Part shown: positions 8,028 through 16,309 of the stretch, piece after piece | Layout of the letters: every line of letters begins with the position of its first letter | Position numbering within the stretch: position 1 is the stretch's first letter | Assembly (NCBI GenBank): GCA_023262855.1 | Contig: JALQYQ010000063.1 | Span: 1-64,000 of the forward strand | Direction of reading: 5' to 3' | Length of the DNA stretch: 64,000 nucleotides | From: Crocinitomicaceae bacterium | GTDB lineage: Bacteria > Bacteroidota > Bacteroidia > Flavobacteriales_D > Crocinitomicaceae | The notes under the pieces: model-generated | Seen by the model: the letters and a program-made list of their open reading frames with translations, nothing else | Told to the model about the DNA's origin: nothing | Database searches by the model: none | Translations under genes and position numbers: made by a program

Positions 8028-10655
8028 TTATTTCAAAGAAGCTAATTTATCTTCTAAAACTGCAATTGTACTCAAAGCATCTGCTTCTTTTTTGCGTTCC
8101 ATTGCAACTACTTGTTCTGGCGCTCCAGCCATGAACTTTTCATTTTGTAATTTCTTCTGAACACTTTGCAAGAATCCTCTTGTATAATCTAATTCTTCGT
8201 TGATTTTTTTCTTTTCAGCTTCGATATCAATCGTATCACCAAATGGAATGTAATATTCATTTGAATTTACCAAGAATGAGTTTGCATTTCCAACTTTCTC
8301 TGTTACATATTCCAACTGAGAAAGGTTTCCCATCTTAACCAAAACGGCATCAAATGAACTATCAATTTCAGCATTTTTCTTGATGAACAAATCCATTTTT
8401 ACCTTATTAGCAATATTATTTTGCTTACGCACGTTACGAATGTTTGTAATCACTTCTTCTGCTTTCGAGAAGGATGCTAAAACAGTTTCATCCACAGCTT
8501 CAACTATAGGCCATGTAGCAATAATGATATCATCTCCTTCTTGACGCTCACGGATCAAATGCCACAGTTCTTCAGCAATGAACGGTGTAAATGGTTGAAT
8601 CAATTTCAAGATTTTTTCGAAGAAATCTTTTGTCGCTTCTAATGTTACTGCATCAATTGGTTGTTCGTAACCCGGTTTAATCATTTCTAAGTACCAAGAA
8701 CAGAAATCATCCCAAACCAATTTATACAAAGTCATTAAGGCTTCAGAAATTCTGAATTTATCGAACAAGTCGTTGATTTCTGCTAATTCTTTATTGAATT
8801 TCGCATTGAACCACTCAATTGCTTTGACAGATGATTTAGGTTGTTCGATTTCTCTTACTTCCCAAGCACTTACTAAGCGATAAGCATTCCAAATTTTATT
8901 CGTGAAGTTTCGACCTTGTTCACATTGAGAGCTATCGAATGGTAAATCATTTCCAGCTGGTGAAGAAATCAAAATTCCCATTCGAACGCCATCAGCTCCA
9001 TATTGCTCAATCAATTCAATTGGATCTGGTGAATTCCCTAAAGATTTCGACATTTTACGTCCCAGTTTATCGCGTACAATTCCCGTATAATACACATTTT
9101 TGAACGGTAAATCACCAAGGTATTCATATCCTGCAATGATCATTCGAGCCACCCAGAAGAACATAATTTCTGGTGCTGTCACTAAATCATTTGTTGGATA
9201 ATAGTATTTAATTTCTTCGTTACCAGGCTTTGTCAAACCGTCGAAAACAGAAATTGGCCACAACCAACTTGAGAACCAAGTATCCAATACATCTTCGTCT
9301 TGTTTCAAATCGGCAGCTGAAATCGTTCTGTCTGCTTTAGCAGTTGCTAATTCAATAGCTTCTTCAATTGTTTTCGCTACAACATATTCTTCAGAACCTG
9401 CACCGTAGTACCAAGCCGGAATTTGATGTCCCCACCACAACTGACGTGAAATACACCAATCTTTGATGTTTTCCATCCAATGCTTGTAGGTGTTTTTGAA
9501 CTTTTCTGGATGGAATTTAATGTTTCCATTCATTACATTATCCAATGCTGGTGCTGACAATTCTTTCATGTCAACAAACCATTGAAGTGATAATTTAGGT
9601 TCAATGACTGCATTTGTACGTTCAGAAAAACCAATTTTATTAATGTGATCTTCTGTTTTTACTAAATAACCTTTGTCGTATAATTCTTTTTCAATTGCTT
9701 TACGAACTTCAAAACGATCCATCCCAACATAGTGCATTCCGTGGTCGTTCAATGTTCCGTTGTCATTGAAAATATCGATTGTTTCAAGATTGTGTTTCTT
9801 TCCTAAATCGTAGTCATTTGTATCGTGCGCAGGCGTTACTTTCAAACATCCAGTTCCAAATTCCATGTCAACATATTCATCTTGAATAATTGGAATGGTT
9901 CTATTTGCAATTGGAACAATCGCTTGTTTTCCGTGCAAATGCTTAAAGCGCTCATCATTTGGATTAATGCAAATCGCTGAGTCACCCAAAATTGTTTCTG
10001 GACGTGTTGTCGCAATTGTTAACCATTGATCTTCACTTCCCGCGATTTTATAGCGAACATAAAACAACTTAGAATTGACTTCTTTGTGCAATACTTCTTC
10101 ATCAGAAAGTGCAGTTAAAGCTTCTGGATCCCAGTTCACCATTCGCACTCCACGGTAAATCTTTCCTTTTTTGTATAAATCGATAAACACATCAAGAACC
10201 GATTCAGAATAAGCTGGATCCATTGTGAAGTTGGTACGTTCCCAATCGCAAGAAGCACCTAATTTCTTCAACTGTTCCAAGATAATTCCACCGTGCTTAT
10301 CTTTCCATTCGAAAGCATGTTTTAAGAACTCTTCACGTGTTAAATCCGATTTTTTAATTCCTTCTTGACGTAATTTCTGAACCACCTTCGCCTCTGTTGC
10401 AATCGATGCATGATCTGTTCCAGGAACCCAACAAGCATTTTTACCCAACATTCTCGCGCGACGAACCAATACATCTTGAATTGTATTGTTCAACATGTGC
10501 CCCATGTGCAAAACCCCAGTGACATTCGGAGGTGGAATGACGACCGTATACGCTTCACGGTTATCAGGTTCTGAATGAAAATATCCTTTATTCATCCAAT
10601 GTGCATACCATTTCTCCTCTGCCTTTAACGGCTCATACGTTTTTGGGGTCTCCAT
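8028..10655 (-). CDS. valS: Valyl-tRNA synthetase
   Basis: Cytoplasmic class I aminoacyl-tRNA synthetase that charges tRNA-Val. The catalytic domain carries the HIGH-type motif HMGH at residues 50-53 within [13 protein letters not shown]. The KMSKS motif lies at about 534-538 in [10 protein letters not shown]. Between them is the CP1 editing insertion ([26 protein letters not shown]). The anticodon-binding domain follows. The C-terminal 70 residues form the charged coiled coil typical of bacterial ValRS. The length of 875 residues is normal. It is monocistronic, with a -7 box 20 bp upstream and a strong terminator downstream, and is divergent from the amidohydrolase gene. Confidence 0.98.
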   Translation of the reverse strand: METPKTYEPLKAEEKWYAHWMNKGYFHSEPDNREAYTVVIPPPNVTGVLHMGHMLNNTIQDVLVRRARMLGKNACWVPGTDHASIATEAKVVQKLRQEGIKKSDLTREEFLKHAFEWKDKHGGIILEQLKKLGASCDWERTNFTMDPAYSESVLDVFIDLYKKGKIYRGVRMVNWDPEALTALSDEEVLHKEVNSKLFYVRYKIAGSEDQWLTIATTRPETILGDSAICINPNDERFKHLHGKQAIVPIANRTIPIIQDEYVDMEFGTGCLKVTPAHDTNDYDLGKKHNLETIDIFNDNGTLNDHGMHYVGMDRFEVRKAIEKELYDKGYLVKTEDHINKIGFSERTNAVIEPKLSLQWFVDMKELSAPALDNVMNGNIKFHPEKFKNTYKHWMENIKDWCISRQLWWGHQIPAWYYGAGSEEYVVAKTIEEAIELATAKADRTISAADLKQDEDVLDTWFSSWLWPISVFDGLTKPGNEEIKYYYPTNDLVTAPEIMFFWVARMIIAGYEYLGDLPFKNVYYTGIVRDKLGRKMSKSLGNSPDPIELIEQYGADGVRMGILISSPAGNDLPFDSSQCEQGRNFTNKIWNAYRLVSAWEVREIEQPKSSVKAIEWFNAKFNKELAEINDLFDKFRISEALMTLYKLVWDDFCSWYLEMIKPGYEQPIDAVTLEATKDFFEKILKLIQPFTPFIAEELWHLIRERQEGDDIIIATWPIVEAVDETVLASFSKAEEVITNIRNVRKQNNIANKVKMDLFIKKNAEIDSSFDAVLVKMGNLSQLEYVTEKVGNANSFLVNSNEYYIPFGDTIDIEAEKKKINEELDYTRGFLQSVQKKLQNEKFMAGAPEQVVAMERKKEADALSTIAVLEDKLASLK

Positions 10656-10674
10656 TTGTCATTAAATTTGGGGG

Positions 10675-10682
10675 CAAAGATA
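10675..10682 (-). promoter_or_regulatory. Bacteroidota -7 box (TATCTTTG) for valS
   Basis: An exact TAnnTTTG match on the minus strand, with 19 nt between its last G and the valS ATG. Confidence 0.55.
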
Positions 10683-10763
10683 CGAAAGATTGCTGATTCA
10701 GAATTGGCGTAAAGTAAAAATCATGAATTGAATAAAAAGACATGAATTTCCTGAATCAATCTA

Positions 10764-10771
10764 TATCTTTG
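10764..10771 (+). promoter_or_regulatory. Bacteroidota -7 box (TATCTTTG) for the amidohydrolase
   Basis: An exact TAnnTTTG match ends 19 nt before ATG 10791. It forms a divergent pair with the valS box about 80 bp away. Confidence 0.55.
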
Positions 10772-10790
10772 AAAAAAAATACTCAAGCTT

Positions 10791-12437
10791 ATGTGTAATT
10801 GGTGTGTTGTTAAAAAGAGCGGAATCTTTGCTTTATTATTGGTTGTTTTGACGAGTTGTTTCAAAGGAAAATCTGTGGATTTAATTATCCATAATGCTCA
10901 AATTCACACCATGAATGACAAAGCGGAAGTTTTTGAAGCAATGGCGATCAAGGATGGAAAAATTGTTGAGTTAGGTGCCGAACGTCAAATCTTAAACAAA
11001 TACACTGCTGACGAAGAAATTGATGCTGCCGGAAAGGATGTTTACCCCGGTTTTACCGATGCCCACGGACACATGTTATCTTATGCAAAACAACTTTTAA
11101 GTGCTGATTTGGTCGGCTCAAAATCGTTTGATGAAGTCTTGGTGCGCTTGGAAAAATACCAAAGTAAGCACAATCGAAAGTTCATTTTAGGTCGAGGTTG
11201 GGATCAATCATTGTGGGGAACGACCGAATTTCCGACAAATGAACAATTGAACAAACTGTTTCCAACAACACCAGTTTGTTTGATTCGAATTGATGGACAT
11301 GCTTTATTAGCCAATGATGCCTTATTAAAATTGGCGAACATCACACCGACAACAGCTGTCGATGGAGGAATCATACATGTAAAAGATGGAAAGTGTACAG
11401 GGTTGTTAGTTGACAATGCTATGAATTCTGTTTATTCCTTAATTCCAGAATATCCTAAAAAAGAACTAATTCAGGCCATGCTTGATGTTCAACATGAATT
11501 GTTTCAATATGGAATTACAGGCGTTCACGAGGCAGGAATTGAAAACAAAGACATCGCCTTTTTCAAAGAATTAATCGACCAGCATGATTTTAGATTGAAC
11601 ACCTATGCCATGTTAATGCCTTCGAAAGAGAACATTGCATTCGCGAGAAAAAATGGAATTTATCACTATAAAAATTTATCGATACGCAGCTTTAAAGTGA
11701 TGGGTGATGGAGCATTGGGTTCTCGTGGTGCCCTACTTAAAAAGCCGTATTCAGATGATCATGCACATTTTGGAGTTCTCACAACACCTGTCGCTGAAAT
11801 GAAGCGCATTGCAACGATTTGTGAATTGACGGGTTACCAAATGAACACGCATGCAATTGGAGATTCAACCAATAACCTTTTATTAAGTATTTACAAGGGG
11901 ATTTTTGAAGTAAACAAAGATCATCGTTGGAGAATTGAACATGCACAGGTAATCGATCCTAAAGACTTTTCGCTGTTCAGTCAATATGGAATATTTGCTT
12001 CCGTGCAGCCAACACATGCTGTTTCAGACCAACGATGGGCAGAAGCACGTCTCGGAAAAGAACGCATGAAAGGAGCTTATGCGTACAAATCGTTATTGCA
12101 ACTATGTGGAATGTTGGCCATTGGAACAGACTTTCCAATCGAATTAACAGATCCATTTTTAACCATTCACGCCGCTGTGCAACGTAAAAACTCAGACAAT
12201 TTTCCTGTATCTGGATTTTATTCAAATGAATCCATTAGTTTGGAAGAATGTATCAAAGGAATGACCATTTGGGCTGCATTTGCTAGTTTTGACGAAGAGC
12301 GCCTTGGCACATTGGAAAAAGGAAAGGAAGCTACATTTTCAGTGTTTGTAAATAAAGTAAGTGCTGGACCAGAATACCAACCAAATTTTGCAGCGTATAC
12401 GTTTATCAAAGGTAAGAAGGTTTATTCGGTAGAGTAG
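10791..12437 (+). CDS. Amidohydrolase-family lipoprotein (YtcJ-like, amidohydrolase 3)
   Basis: Exported metal-dependent hydrolase of the amidohydrolase superfamily. The N-terminus is a lipoprotein signal with lipobox LTSC at about residue 23. A beta-sandwich strand pair (DLIIHNAQIHTMND) follows, then the metal motif GFTDAHGH. Further signatures are GRGWDQSLW, GDGALGSRGA, NTHAIGD (His ligand), RIEHAQV and GTDFPIE. The C-terminus returns to the sandwich (GKEATFSVF... FIKGKKVYS). The 548-residue length fits YtcJ-type enzymes. The substrate is unknown; N-acyl amino acids or imides are possible. It is monocistronic behind a good -7 box. Confidence 0.88.
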   Translation: MCNWCVVKKSGIFALLLVVLTSCFKGKSVDLIIHNAQIHTMNDKAEVFEAMAIKDGKIVELGAERQILNKYTADEEIDAAGKDVYPGFTDAHGHMLSYAKQLLSADLVGSKSFDEVLVRLEKYQSKHNRKFILGRGWDQSLWGTTEFPTNEQLNKLFPTTPVCLIRIDGHALLANDALLKLANITPTTAVDGGIIHVKDGKCTGLLVDNAMNSVYSLIPEYPKKELIQAMLDVQHELFQYGITGVHEAGIENKDIAFFKELIDQHDFRLNTYAMLMPSKENIAFARKNGIYHYKNLSIRSFKVMGDGALGSRGALLKKPYSDDHAHFGVLTTPVAEMKRIATICELTGYQMNTHAIGDSTNNLLLSIYKGIFEVNKDHRWRIEHAQVIDPKDFSLFSQYGIFASVQPTHAVSDQRWAEARLGKERMKGAYAYKSLLQLCGMLAIGTDFPIELTDPFLTIHAAVQRKNSDNFPVSGFYSNESISLEECIKGMTIWAAFASFDEERLGTLEKGKEATFSVFVNKVSAGPEYQPNFAAYTFIKGKKVYSVE

Positions 12438-12605
12438 ATTAAATACAAAAACAATGAGAATACCAATTGTTATAAATAAAGCAATCCAATTGAAAAGAAA
12501 AATCTAAAATCACAGGATTGCAGTTATACTATTCCAACAATTTAAGTATGGGAGTTATTTATTTTATATCAAAGTCTAGTAGAATCTCCTTAATTCATGA
12601 AAAAG

Positions 12606-12681
12606 TTCGAACCAAAGACCTAAGTACCGAAAACTTTCGGTAAAGGCAGTTGCTTGCAAAGCGGCGGACTGAACTTATGGG
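12606..12681 (-). pseudogene. Degenerate tRNA-Arg copy with a palindromic insertion in the anticodon arm
   Basis: Bases 12606-12622 are identical to the T-loop through variable region of the intact tRNA-Arg at 12938. Bases 12643-12654 are identical to its anticodon-arm/D-arm junction, and 12668-12681 resemble the 5' acceptor end. The anticodon loop is replaced by a perfect palindrome (TACCGAAA-AC-TTTCGGTA) at 12625-12642, and the 3' acceptor strand is missing. It therefore cannot fold as a tRNA. It lies in the 12438-12937 gap, which otherwise contains only hairpins and a second fragment. Confidence 0.6.
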
Positions 12682-12738
12682 GCTAATTTCATTCAAGTAT
12701 TCAGAATTTATGTTTTTTGGAAAGTATTGTCAAAAAAA

Positions 12739-12760
12739 AGCCTCGCATGAATGCGAAGCT
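12739..12760 (-). terminator. Terminator hairpin left from a lost tRNA copy
   Basis: Stem AGCCTCGCA / TGCGAAGCT with one mismatch and loop TGAA, followed on the minus strand by a run of T. It sits just downstream of the tRNA 3'-end fragment at 12766, mirroring the arrangement at the intact tRNA-Arg. Confidence 0.55.
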
Positions 12761-12765
12761 TCTCC

Positions 12766-12785
12766 GTGACCCCGTTTGGATTGAA
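12766..12785 (-). pseudogene. tRNA-Arg 3'-end fragment
   Basis: Seventeen bases (12766-12782) are identical to the 3' acceptor and T-stem end of tRNA-Arg at 12937-12953. After a one-base deletion the match fades. No tRNA body follows to the right. Together with the hairpin at 12739 it looks like the 3' end of a second, deleted tRNA-Arg copy. Confidence 0.55.
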
Positions 12786-12817
12786 TATCCATGTTGTAAA
12801 TTGTCCATTACAAGCAT

Positions 12818-12851
12818 AAAACCCCGAACCGCTAACGCAGTTCTCGGTTTT
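12818..12851. other. Imperfect inverted repeat between tRNA remnants
   Basis: AAAACC..GAAC pairs with GTTC..GGTTTT around a 10-nt loop with a 2-nt internal mismatch. It has A and T runs on both flanks, so it could act as a weak bidirectional terminator. Confidence 0.35.
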
Positions 12852-12901
12852 TCATTTACCATCGCTTATCAAAACGCGTTTTGAACACACTGTAAAATGA
12901 A

Positions 12902-12931
12902 AAACCTCGACTTTTTTTAAAGTCGAGGTTT
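12902..12931 (-). terminator. Intrinsic terminator after tRNA-Arg
   Basis: A perfect 13-bp stem (AAACCTCGACTTT with its complement) and a 4-nt loop, starting 7 bp past the tRNA 3' end and followed by T residues on the minus strand. Confidence 0.85.
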
Positions 12932-12937
12932 CTTTTG

Positions 12938-13011
12938 TGACCCCGTTTGGATTCGAACCAAAGACCTACTGCTTAGAAGGCAGTTGCTCTATCCAGCTGA
13001 GCTACGGGGCC
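12938..13011 (-). tRNA. tRNA-Arg (anticodon TCT)
   Basis: A 74-nt cloverleaf read on the minus strand. The acceptor GGCCCCG pairs with CGGGGTC, the D-arm stem is GCTC/GAGC, and the anticodon stem ACTGC/GCAGT encloses CTTCTAA, giving anticodon TCT. The T-arm is TTTGG-TTCGAAT-CCAAA with discriminator A. CCA is not encoded. It is separated from tRNA-Pro by a terminator. Confidence 0.95.
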
Positions 13012-13024
13012 AAATATAAAAAAA

Positions 13025-13046
13025 GGGGGATGATCGCTCATCCCCC
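13025..13046 (-). terminator. Intrinsic terminator between tRNA-Pro and tRNA-Arg
   Basis: A perfect 9-bp stem (GGGGGATGA / TCATCCCCC) with loop TCGC is followed on the minus strand by T7. It lies 4 bp past the tRNA-Pro 3' end, so the two tRNAs are probably separately terminated. Confidence 0.9.
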
Positions 13047-13049
13047 TCG

Positions 13050-13124
13050 TCGGGGCGGCAGGATTCGAACCTGCGACCTCCTGGTCCCAAACCAGGCGCG
13101 ATGACCGGACTACGCTACGCCCCG
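13050..13124 (-). tRNA. tRNA-Pro (anticodon TGG)
   Basis: A 75-nt cloverleaf on the minus strand. The acceptor CGGGGCG pairs with CGCCCCG, the anticodon stem CCTGG/CCAGG encloses TTTGGGA (anticodon TGG), and the T-arm GCAGG-TTCGAAT-CCTGC is perfect. Discriminator A; no encoded CCA. Confidence 0.95.
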
Positions 13125-13235
13125 AGCTAATCATCTTTGTTATTTCAATTCTTTCAGTGCCGTTGCGCCAAAAGCGAGTGCAAAAGTAAACAAATTATTC
13201 AATTTTGCAAACAATTTCTTTAACAAATAACTTAT

Positions 13236-13263
13236 TTGTCAATTTTGCGGAGAGAGCGGGATT
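13236..13263. repeat. 28-bp direct repeat, copy 1: extra copy of the tRNA-Ser 3' end
   Basis: Identical to 13335-13362, 99 bp away. It contains the last 16 nt of tRNA-Ser plus 12 nt of downstream flank. The following sequence to 13334 has a GC-rich stretch with a T-loop-like 'TACGAACCCGCGC' but no complete tRNA. No integrase gene is present. Confidence 0.8.
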
Positions 13264-13334
13264 ACTTACGTGATCTTCGCTTCGCTGCGGTACGAACCCG
13301 CGCGGCTTCTCATCCCTAATTCATTCATTAGTTA

Positions 13335-13362
13335 TTGTCAATTTTGCGGAGAGAGCGGGATT
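13335..13362. repeat. 28-bp direct repeat, copy 2: at the intact tRNA-Ser 3' end
   Basis: Overlaps bases 13347-13362 of tRNA-Ser. An attachment-site-like duplication or the trace of a tandem tRNA duplication are both possible. Confidence 0.8.
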
Positions 13363-13433
13363 CGAACCCGCGGTACAGTTTCCCGTACGTCAGTTTAGCA
13401 AACTGGTGGTTTTAGCCACTCACCCATCTCTCC
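13347..13433 (-). tRNA. tRNA-Ser (anticodon GCT)
   Basis: An 87-nt class II tRNA on the minus strand. The acceptor GGAGAGA pairs with TCTCTCC, the anticodon loop TTGCTAA gives anticodon GCT, and a long variable arm (GTACGGGAAACTGTAC) and the T-arm GCGGG-TTCGAAT-CCCGC follow. Discriminator G is the serine identity base. The three tRNAs at 12.9-13.4 kb share a strand but have different flanks. Confidence 0.95.
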
Positions 13434-13524
13434 AATGGTTCAAAGAACTAGGGGGCAAAATTAGTAAAAGCTTCGATAAATCAAAGGAATACTAGAAAAA
13501 AAAAATAAAAAAAGATTTTTTGAT

Positions 13525-14082
13525 TTAAAATGAAAGCATCACAAACTTCATAAATGAAAGTAAGGACACTAACAACCACAATAAGTGATAAGGAAAATGC
13601 TCTTTGTATTTGAAAATACTTGCAAAAGGAATTAAGGTTGCAACTATTTGCAAAACAGGTTGTTGAAATATTTCAGATGCAGAGAGTGTCACAAAGAAGG
13701 CAACAAACAAAGCGTTACTAAATGTGTCTCTCCCTTTAACCAACGTAATTCCGGCCCAAATAACCAACAATACTAGACCGATTAATTTTAACACATCCAA
13801 GGTGCCAGAATCTGCTAATTGTTCAATTTTCGTATCTGGAAGGAAGAAGCTCCAAAAGAATTGTGTCCCAATCAAATTGAAAAAGGCGAAGCCTATCGAA
13901 AAAATGCTTTTAGTTCGAAAATACATCCGTGTACGAACAGCAAAAACAATACTTGCGATCAAAAATACAAGCTCATTCAATGGAAAAGGAAAAATAAAAG
14001 AACCTTGCTCAACATAGATAATAGCTCCAAATGCTATTGGAACCAACATGGCTAGCAATACTGTTCTTTCTTCGCGTGTCAT
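13525..14082 (-). CDS. Uncharacterised multi-pass membrane protein
   Basis: I do not recognise this 185-residue protein. It has about six hydrophobic segments (near residues 8-24, 34-50, 60-80, 97-115, 120-140 and 160-182) with short charged loops, e.g. RTRMYFRTK. There is no signal peptide and no catalytic motif. Its start overlaps the map stop by 4 bp (ATGA), so it is translationally coupled to methionine aminopeptidase. The product is presumably an inner-membrane protein of unknown function. Confidence 0.65.
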   Translation of the reverse strand: MTREERTVLLAMLVPIAFGAIIYVEQGSFIFPFPLNELVFLIASIVFAVRTRMYFRTKSIFSIGFAFFNLIGTQFFWSFFLPDTKIEQLADSGTLDVLKLIGLVLLVIWAGITLVKGRDTFSNALFVAFFVTLSASEIFQQPVLQIVATLIPFASIFKYKEHFPYHLLWLLVSLLSFMKFVMLSF

Positions 14083-14858
14083 TTTTTCTTTGCTAAGGCT
14101 TCTTCAATGTAATCAAATGTTGAAAGAATCACTGGTTTTCCGTCTACAACAGCAACATCATGTTCGAAGTGAGCACTTGGCATTCCATCTTCAGTAACAA
14201 TTGTCCATTTATCATCTAATTGTGCAACGCGCTCTGTTCCCATGTTGATCATTGGCTCAATCGCAATCGTTAATCCGTTTTGGATTTTCTTACCACGACC
14301 TCTGCGTCCATAATTCGGAACTTGTGGATCTTCGTGTAAAGTTTTACCTAATCCATGTCCAACTAAATCACGAACAACGCCATAACCATGTTTTTCAGCA
14401 TGGGTCTGAATCGCCCAACCAATGTCTTCAATACGGTTTCCTGCAACACATTGGTCGATTCCTAAATACAAACATTCTTTGGTTACTTGAAGCAATTTTT
14501 TCACCTCAGGTTTTACATTTCCAATTTCGAAGGTATAAGCATGATCGCCATAATATCCTTCGAAGATCGCTCCACAGTCAACAGAAACAATGTCTCCATC
14601 TTCCAAAGGACGATCTGTTGGTAATCCATGAACGACTTGCTCATTGACCGAAATTAATAAAGTACTTGGGCAGCCATATAATCCTAAAAACCCTGGAATT
14701 GACTTTTGCGAGCGAATGTAATCTTCTGCTAATTGGTCTAAGTATTTTGGAGTGACACCGATTTTAATTTCTTCGGCAACTTTTCCAAGTGTACGACTTA
14801 CGACCTGCGCAGCTTCACGCATGATCTCAATTTCCTGAGGAGTTTTGTAGATAATCAT
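14079..14858 (-). CDS. map: Methionine aminopeptidase, type I
   Basis: Cytoplasmic dinuclear-metal peptidase that removes the initiator methionine from new proteins. The pita-bread fold signatures are present: NEQVVHGLP, the metal aspartates in SVDCG and GDHAYTF, GHGLGKTLHEDP with the metal His, IEPMI with a metal Glu, and FEHDVAV with the last Glu. ATG 14858 (MIIYKTPQEIEIMREA) is chosen because it matches the usual family N-terminus. A -7 box ends only 8 nt before the alternative ATG 14879, which would leave almost no leader. It overlaps the downstream membrane protein gene by 4 bp. Confidence 0.95.
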   Translation of the reverse strand: MIIYKTPQEIEIMREAAQVVSRTLGKVAEEIKIGVTPKYLDQLAEDYIRSQKSIPGFLGLYGCPSTLLISVNEQVVHGLPTDRPLEDGDIVSVDCGAIFEGYYGDHAYTFEIGNVKPEVKKLLQVTKECLYLGIDQCVAGNRIEDIGWAIQTHAEKHGYGVVRDLVGHGLGKTLHEDPQVPNYGRRGRGKKIQNGLTIAIEPMINMGTERVAQLDDKWTIVTEDGMPSAHFEHDVAVVDGKPVILSTFDYIEEALAKKK

Positions 14859-14887
14859 ATTTCGATTGAATATTTTCATTCAGAGCG

Positions 14888-14895
14888 CAAAGATA
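14888..14895 (-). promoter_or_regulatory. Bacteroidota -7 box (TATCTTTG) for map
   Basis: An exact TAnnTTTG on the minus strand. Its position favours the downstream ATG 14858, giving a leader of about 25 nt. Confidence 0.5.
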
Positions 14896-14970
14896 CAAAG
14901 GATTTGGAACAACTGACTGTCAGGCCTTACAGAAAATTGAGATTTCGTATAAAAACAATGGAACAACAAA

Positions 14971-14996
14971 AAAGGCTCCCCAAATGGAAAGCCTTT
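14971..14996 (-). terminator. Intrinsic terminator after sucC
   Basis: AAAGGCT pairs with AGCCTTT, extended by further pairs inside, and is followed on the minus strand by T6. It lies 25 bp past the sucC stop. Confidence 0.8.
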
Positions 14997-15020
14997 CTCT
15001 ATCTTATGTTTGACTTAAGA

Positions 15021-16232
15021 TTAAGCCAATACCTCTCTTACTTTGTCAGCAGCTTCTTGTAAAAGAACAACTGATTGTACATTTAATCCAGATTCGTCGA
15101 TTAATTTTTTCGCTTCTTCAGCATTCGTTCCTTGTAAACGAACAATTAATGGAACTGGGAAAGTACCGATGTTTTTGTATGCATCAACAACACCTTGAGC
15201 AACACGGTCACAACGAACGATTCCACCGAAGATGTTAATTAAGATTGCTTTTACGTTTGGATCTTTTAAAATGATGTGGAAAGCTTTCTCAACACGCTCA
15301 GCATTTGCAGTACCACCTACGTCCAAGAAGTTCGCTGGGTTACCACCAGACAATTTGATGATGTCCATAGTCGCCATTGCTAAACCAGCACCATTCACCA
15401 TACATCCTACGTTTCCGTCCAATTTAACGAAGTTCAATCCAGCCTCATCAGCTTCAACTTCTGTTGGGTCTTCTTCTGTTTTATCACGCATTGCAGCATA
15501 GTCTGGGTGACGGAACAATCCGTTTCCATCCAATGTTACTTTCGCATCAACTGCAATGATTTTGTTATCTGAAGTTTTTAATACAGGGTTGATTTCGAAC
15601 ATTGAAGCATCGATTCCTTCGTAAGCATTGTACAAAGCGACAACGAATTTCGTCATTTGTTTGAACGCTTCTCCTGATAATCCTAAGTTGAAAGCAATTT
15701 TACGTGCTTGGAAACCTTGGATACCAACGCGTGGATCAATAACTTCTTTGAAAATTAAATCTGGTGTGTGCTCAGCAACGTGCTCGATGTCCATTCCACC
15801 TTCAGTAGAGTAGATGATAACGTTACGACCTTTCTCACGATCCAACAAAACAGACATATAGAATTCTGATGTTTCAGATTCTCCTGGGTAATAAACGTCT
15901 TGTGCGATTAACACTTTGTTTACTTTTTTCCCTTTTCCGTTTGTTTGTGCTGTTTCTAAGTGTCCACCTAAAATTCCGTTTACTTTTTCTTCAACTTGGT
16001 CGATTCCTTTTGCAAGAACAACACCGTGAGATCCAGTTTCTTGAACAACTCCTTTACCACGACCACCTGCGTGAATTTGTGCTTTAACTACGTACCAACT
16101 TGTACCAGTTTCTTCTGTTAATTTTTTAGCTGCAGCTACTGCATCCTCAACTTTGTCAACTACGATTCCTTCTTGGATTGCAACACCGTAGCTTTTCAAA
16201 ATCGATTTACCTTGATATTCGTGTAAGTTCAT
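15021..16232 (-). CDS. sucC: Succinyl-CoA synthetase (ADP-forming), beta subunit
   Basis: TCA-cycle enzyme subunit that binds nucleotide and forms succinyl-CoA with the alpha subunit. The ATP-grasp domain begins MNLHEYQGKSILKSYGV with the VKAQIHAGGRGKG nucleotide-binding loop. The acidic metal site is in FEINPV and AVDAK. The C-terminal ligase-CoA domain has GLAMATMDIIKLSGG, NFLDVGG and ILINIFGGIVRCD. The length of 403 residues is normal. sucD is not adjacent, as is common in Flavobacteriales. A hairpin terminator follows, so it appears monocistronic. Confidence 0.97.
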   Translation of the reverse strand: MNLHEYQGKSILKSYGVAIQEGIVVDKVEDAVAAAKKLTEETGTSWYVVKAQIHAGGRGKGVVQETGSHGVVLAKGIDQVEEKVNGILGGHLETAQTNGKGKKVNKVLIAQDVYYPGESETSEFYMSVLLDREKGRNVIIYSTEGGMDIEHVAEHTPDLIFKEVIDPRVGIQGFQARKIAFNLGLSGEAFKQMTKFVVALYNAYEGIDASMFEINPVLKTSDNKIIAVDAKVTLDGNGLFRHPDYAAMRDKTEEDPTEVEADEAGLNFVKLDGNVGCMVNGAGLAMATMDIIKLSGGNPANFLDVGGTANAERVEKAFHIILKDPNVKAILINIFGGIVRCDRVAQGVVDAYKNIGTFPVPLIVRLQGTNAEEAKKLIDESGLNVQSVVLLQEAADKVREVLA

Positions 16233-16309
16233 GTTCTGAATTTTTGTGGGGTAAAAGTATACTTAATTGATAAATTTTTCAAGTTTATTATCACATATTT
16301 TTTGTGAAA

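Noticed and set aside
12438-13440. Genomic island at the tRNA cluster
   Set aside because: Only tRNA fragments and hairpins are present; no integrase, transposase or cargo in the window, and the flanks are housekeeping genes.
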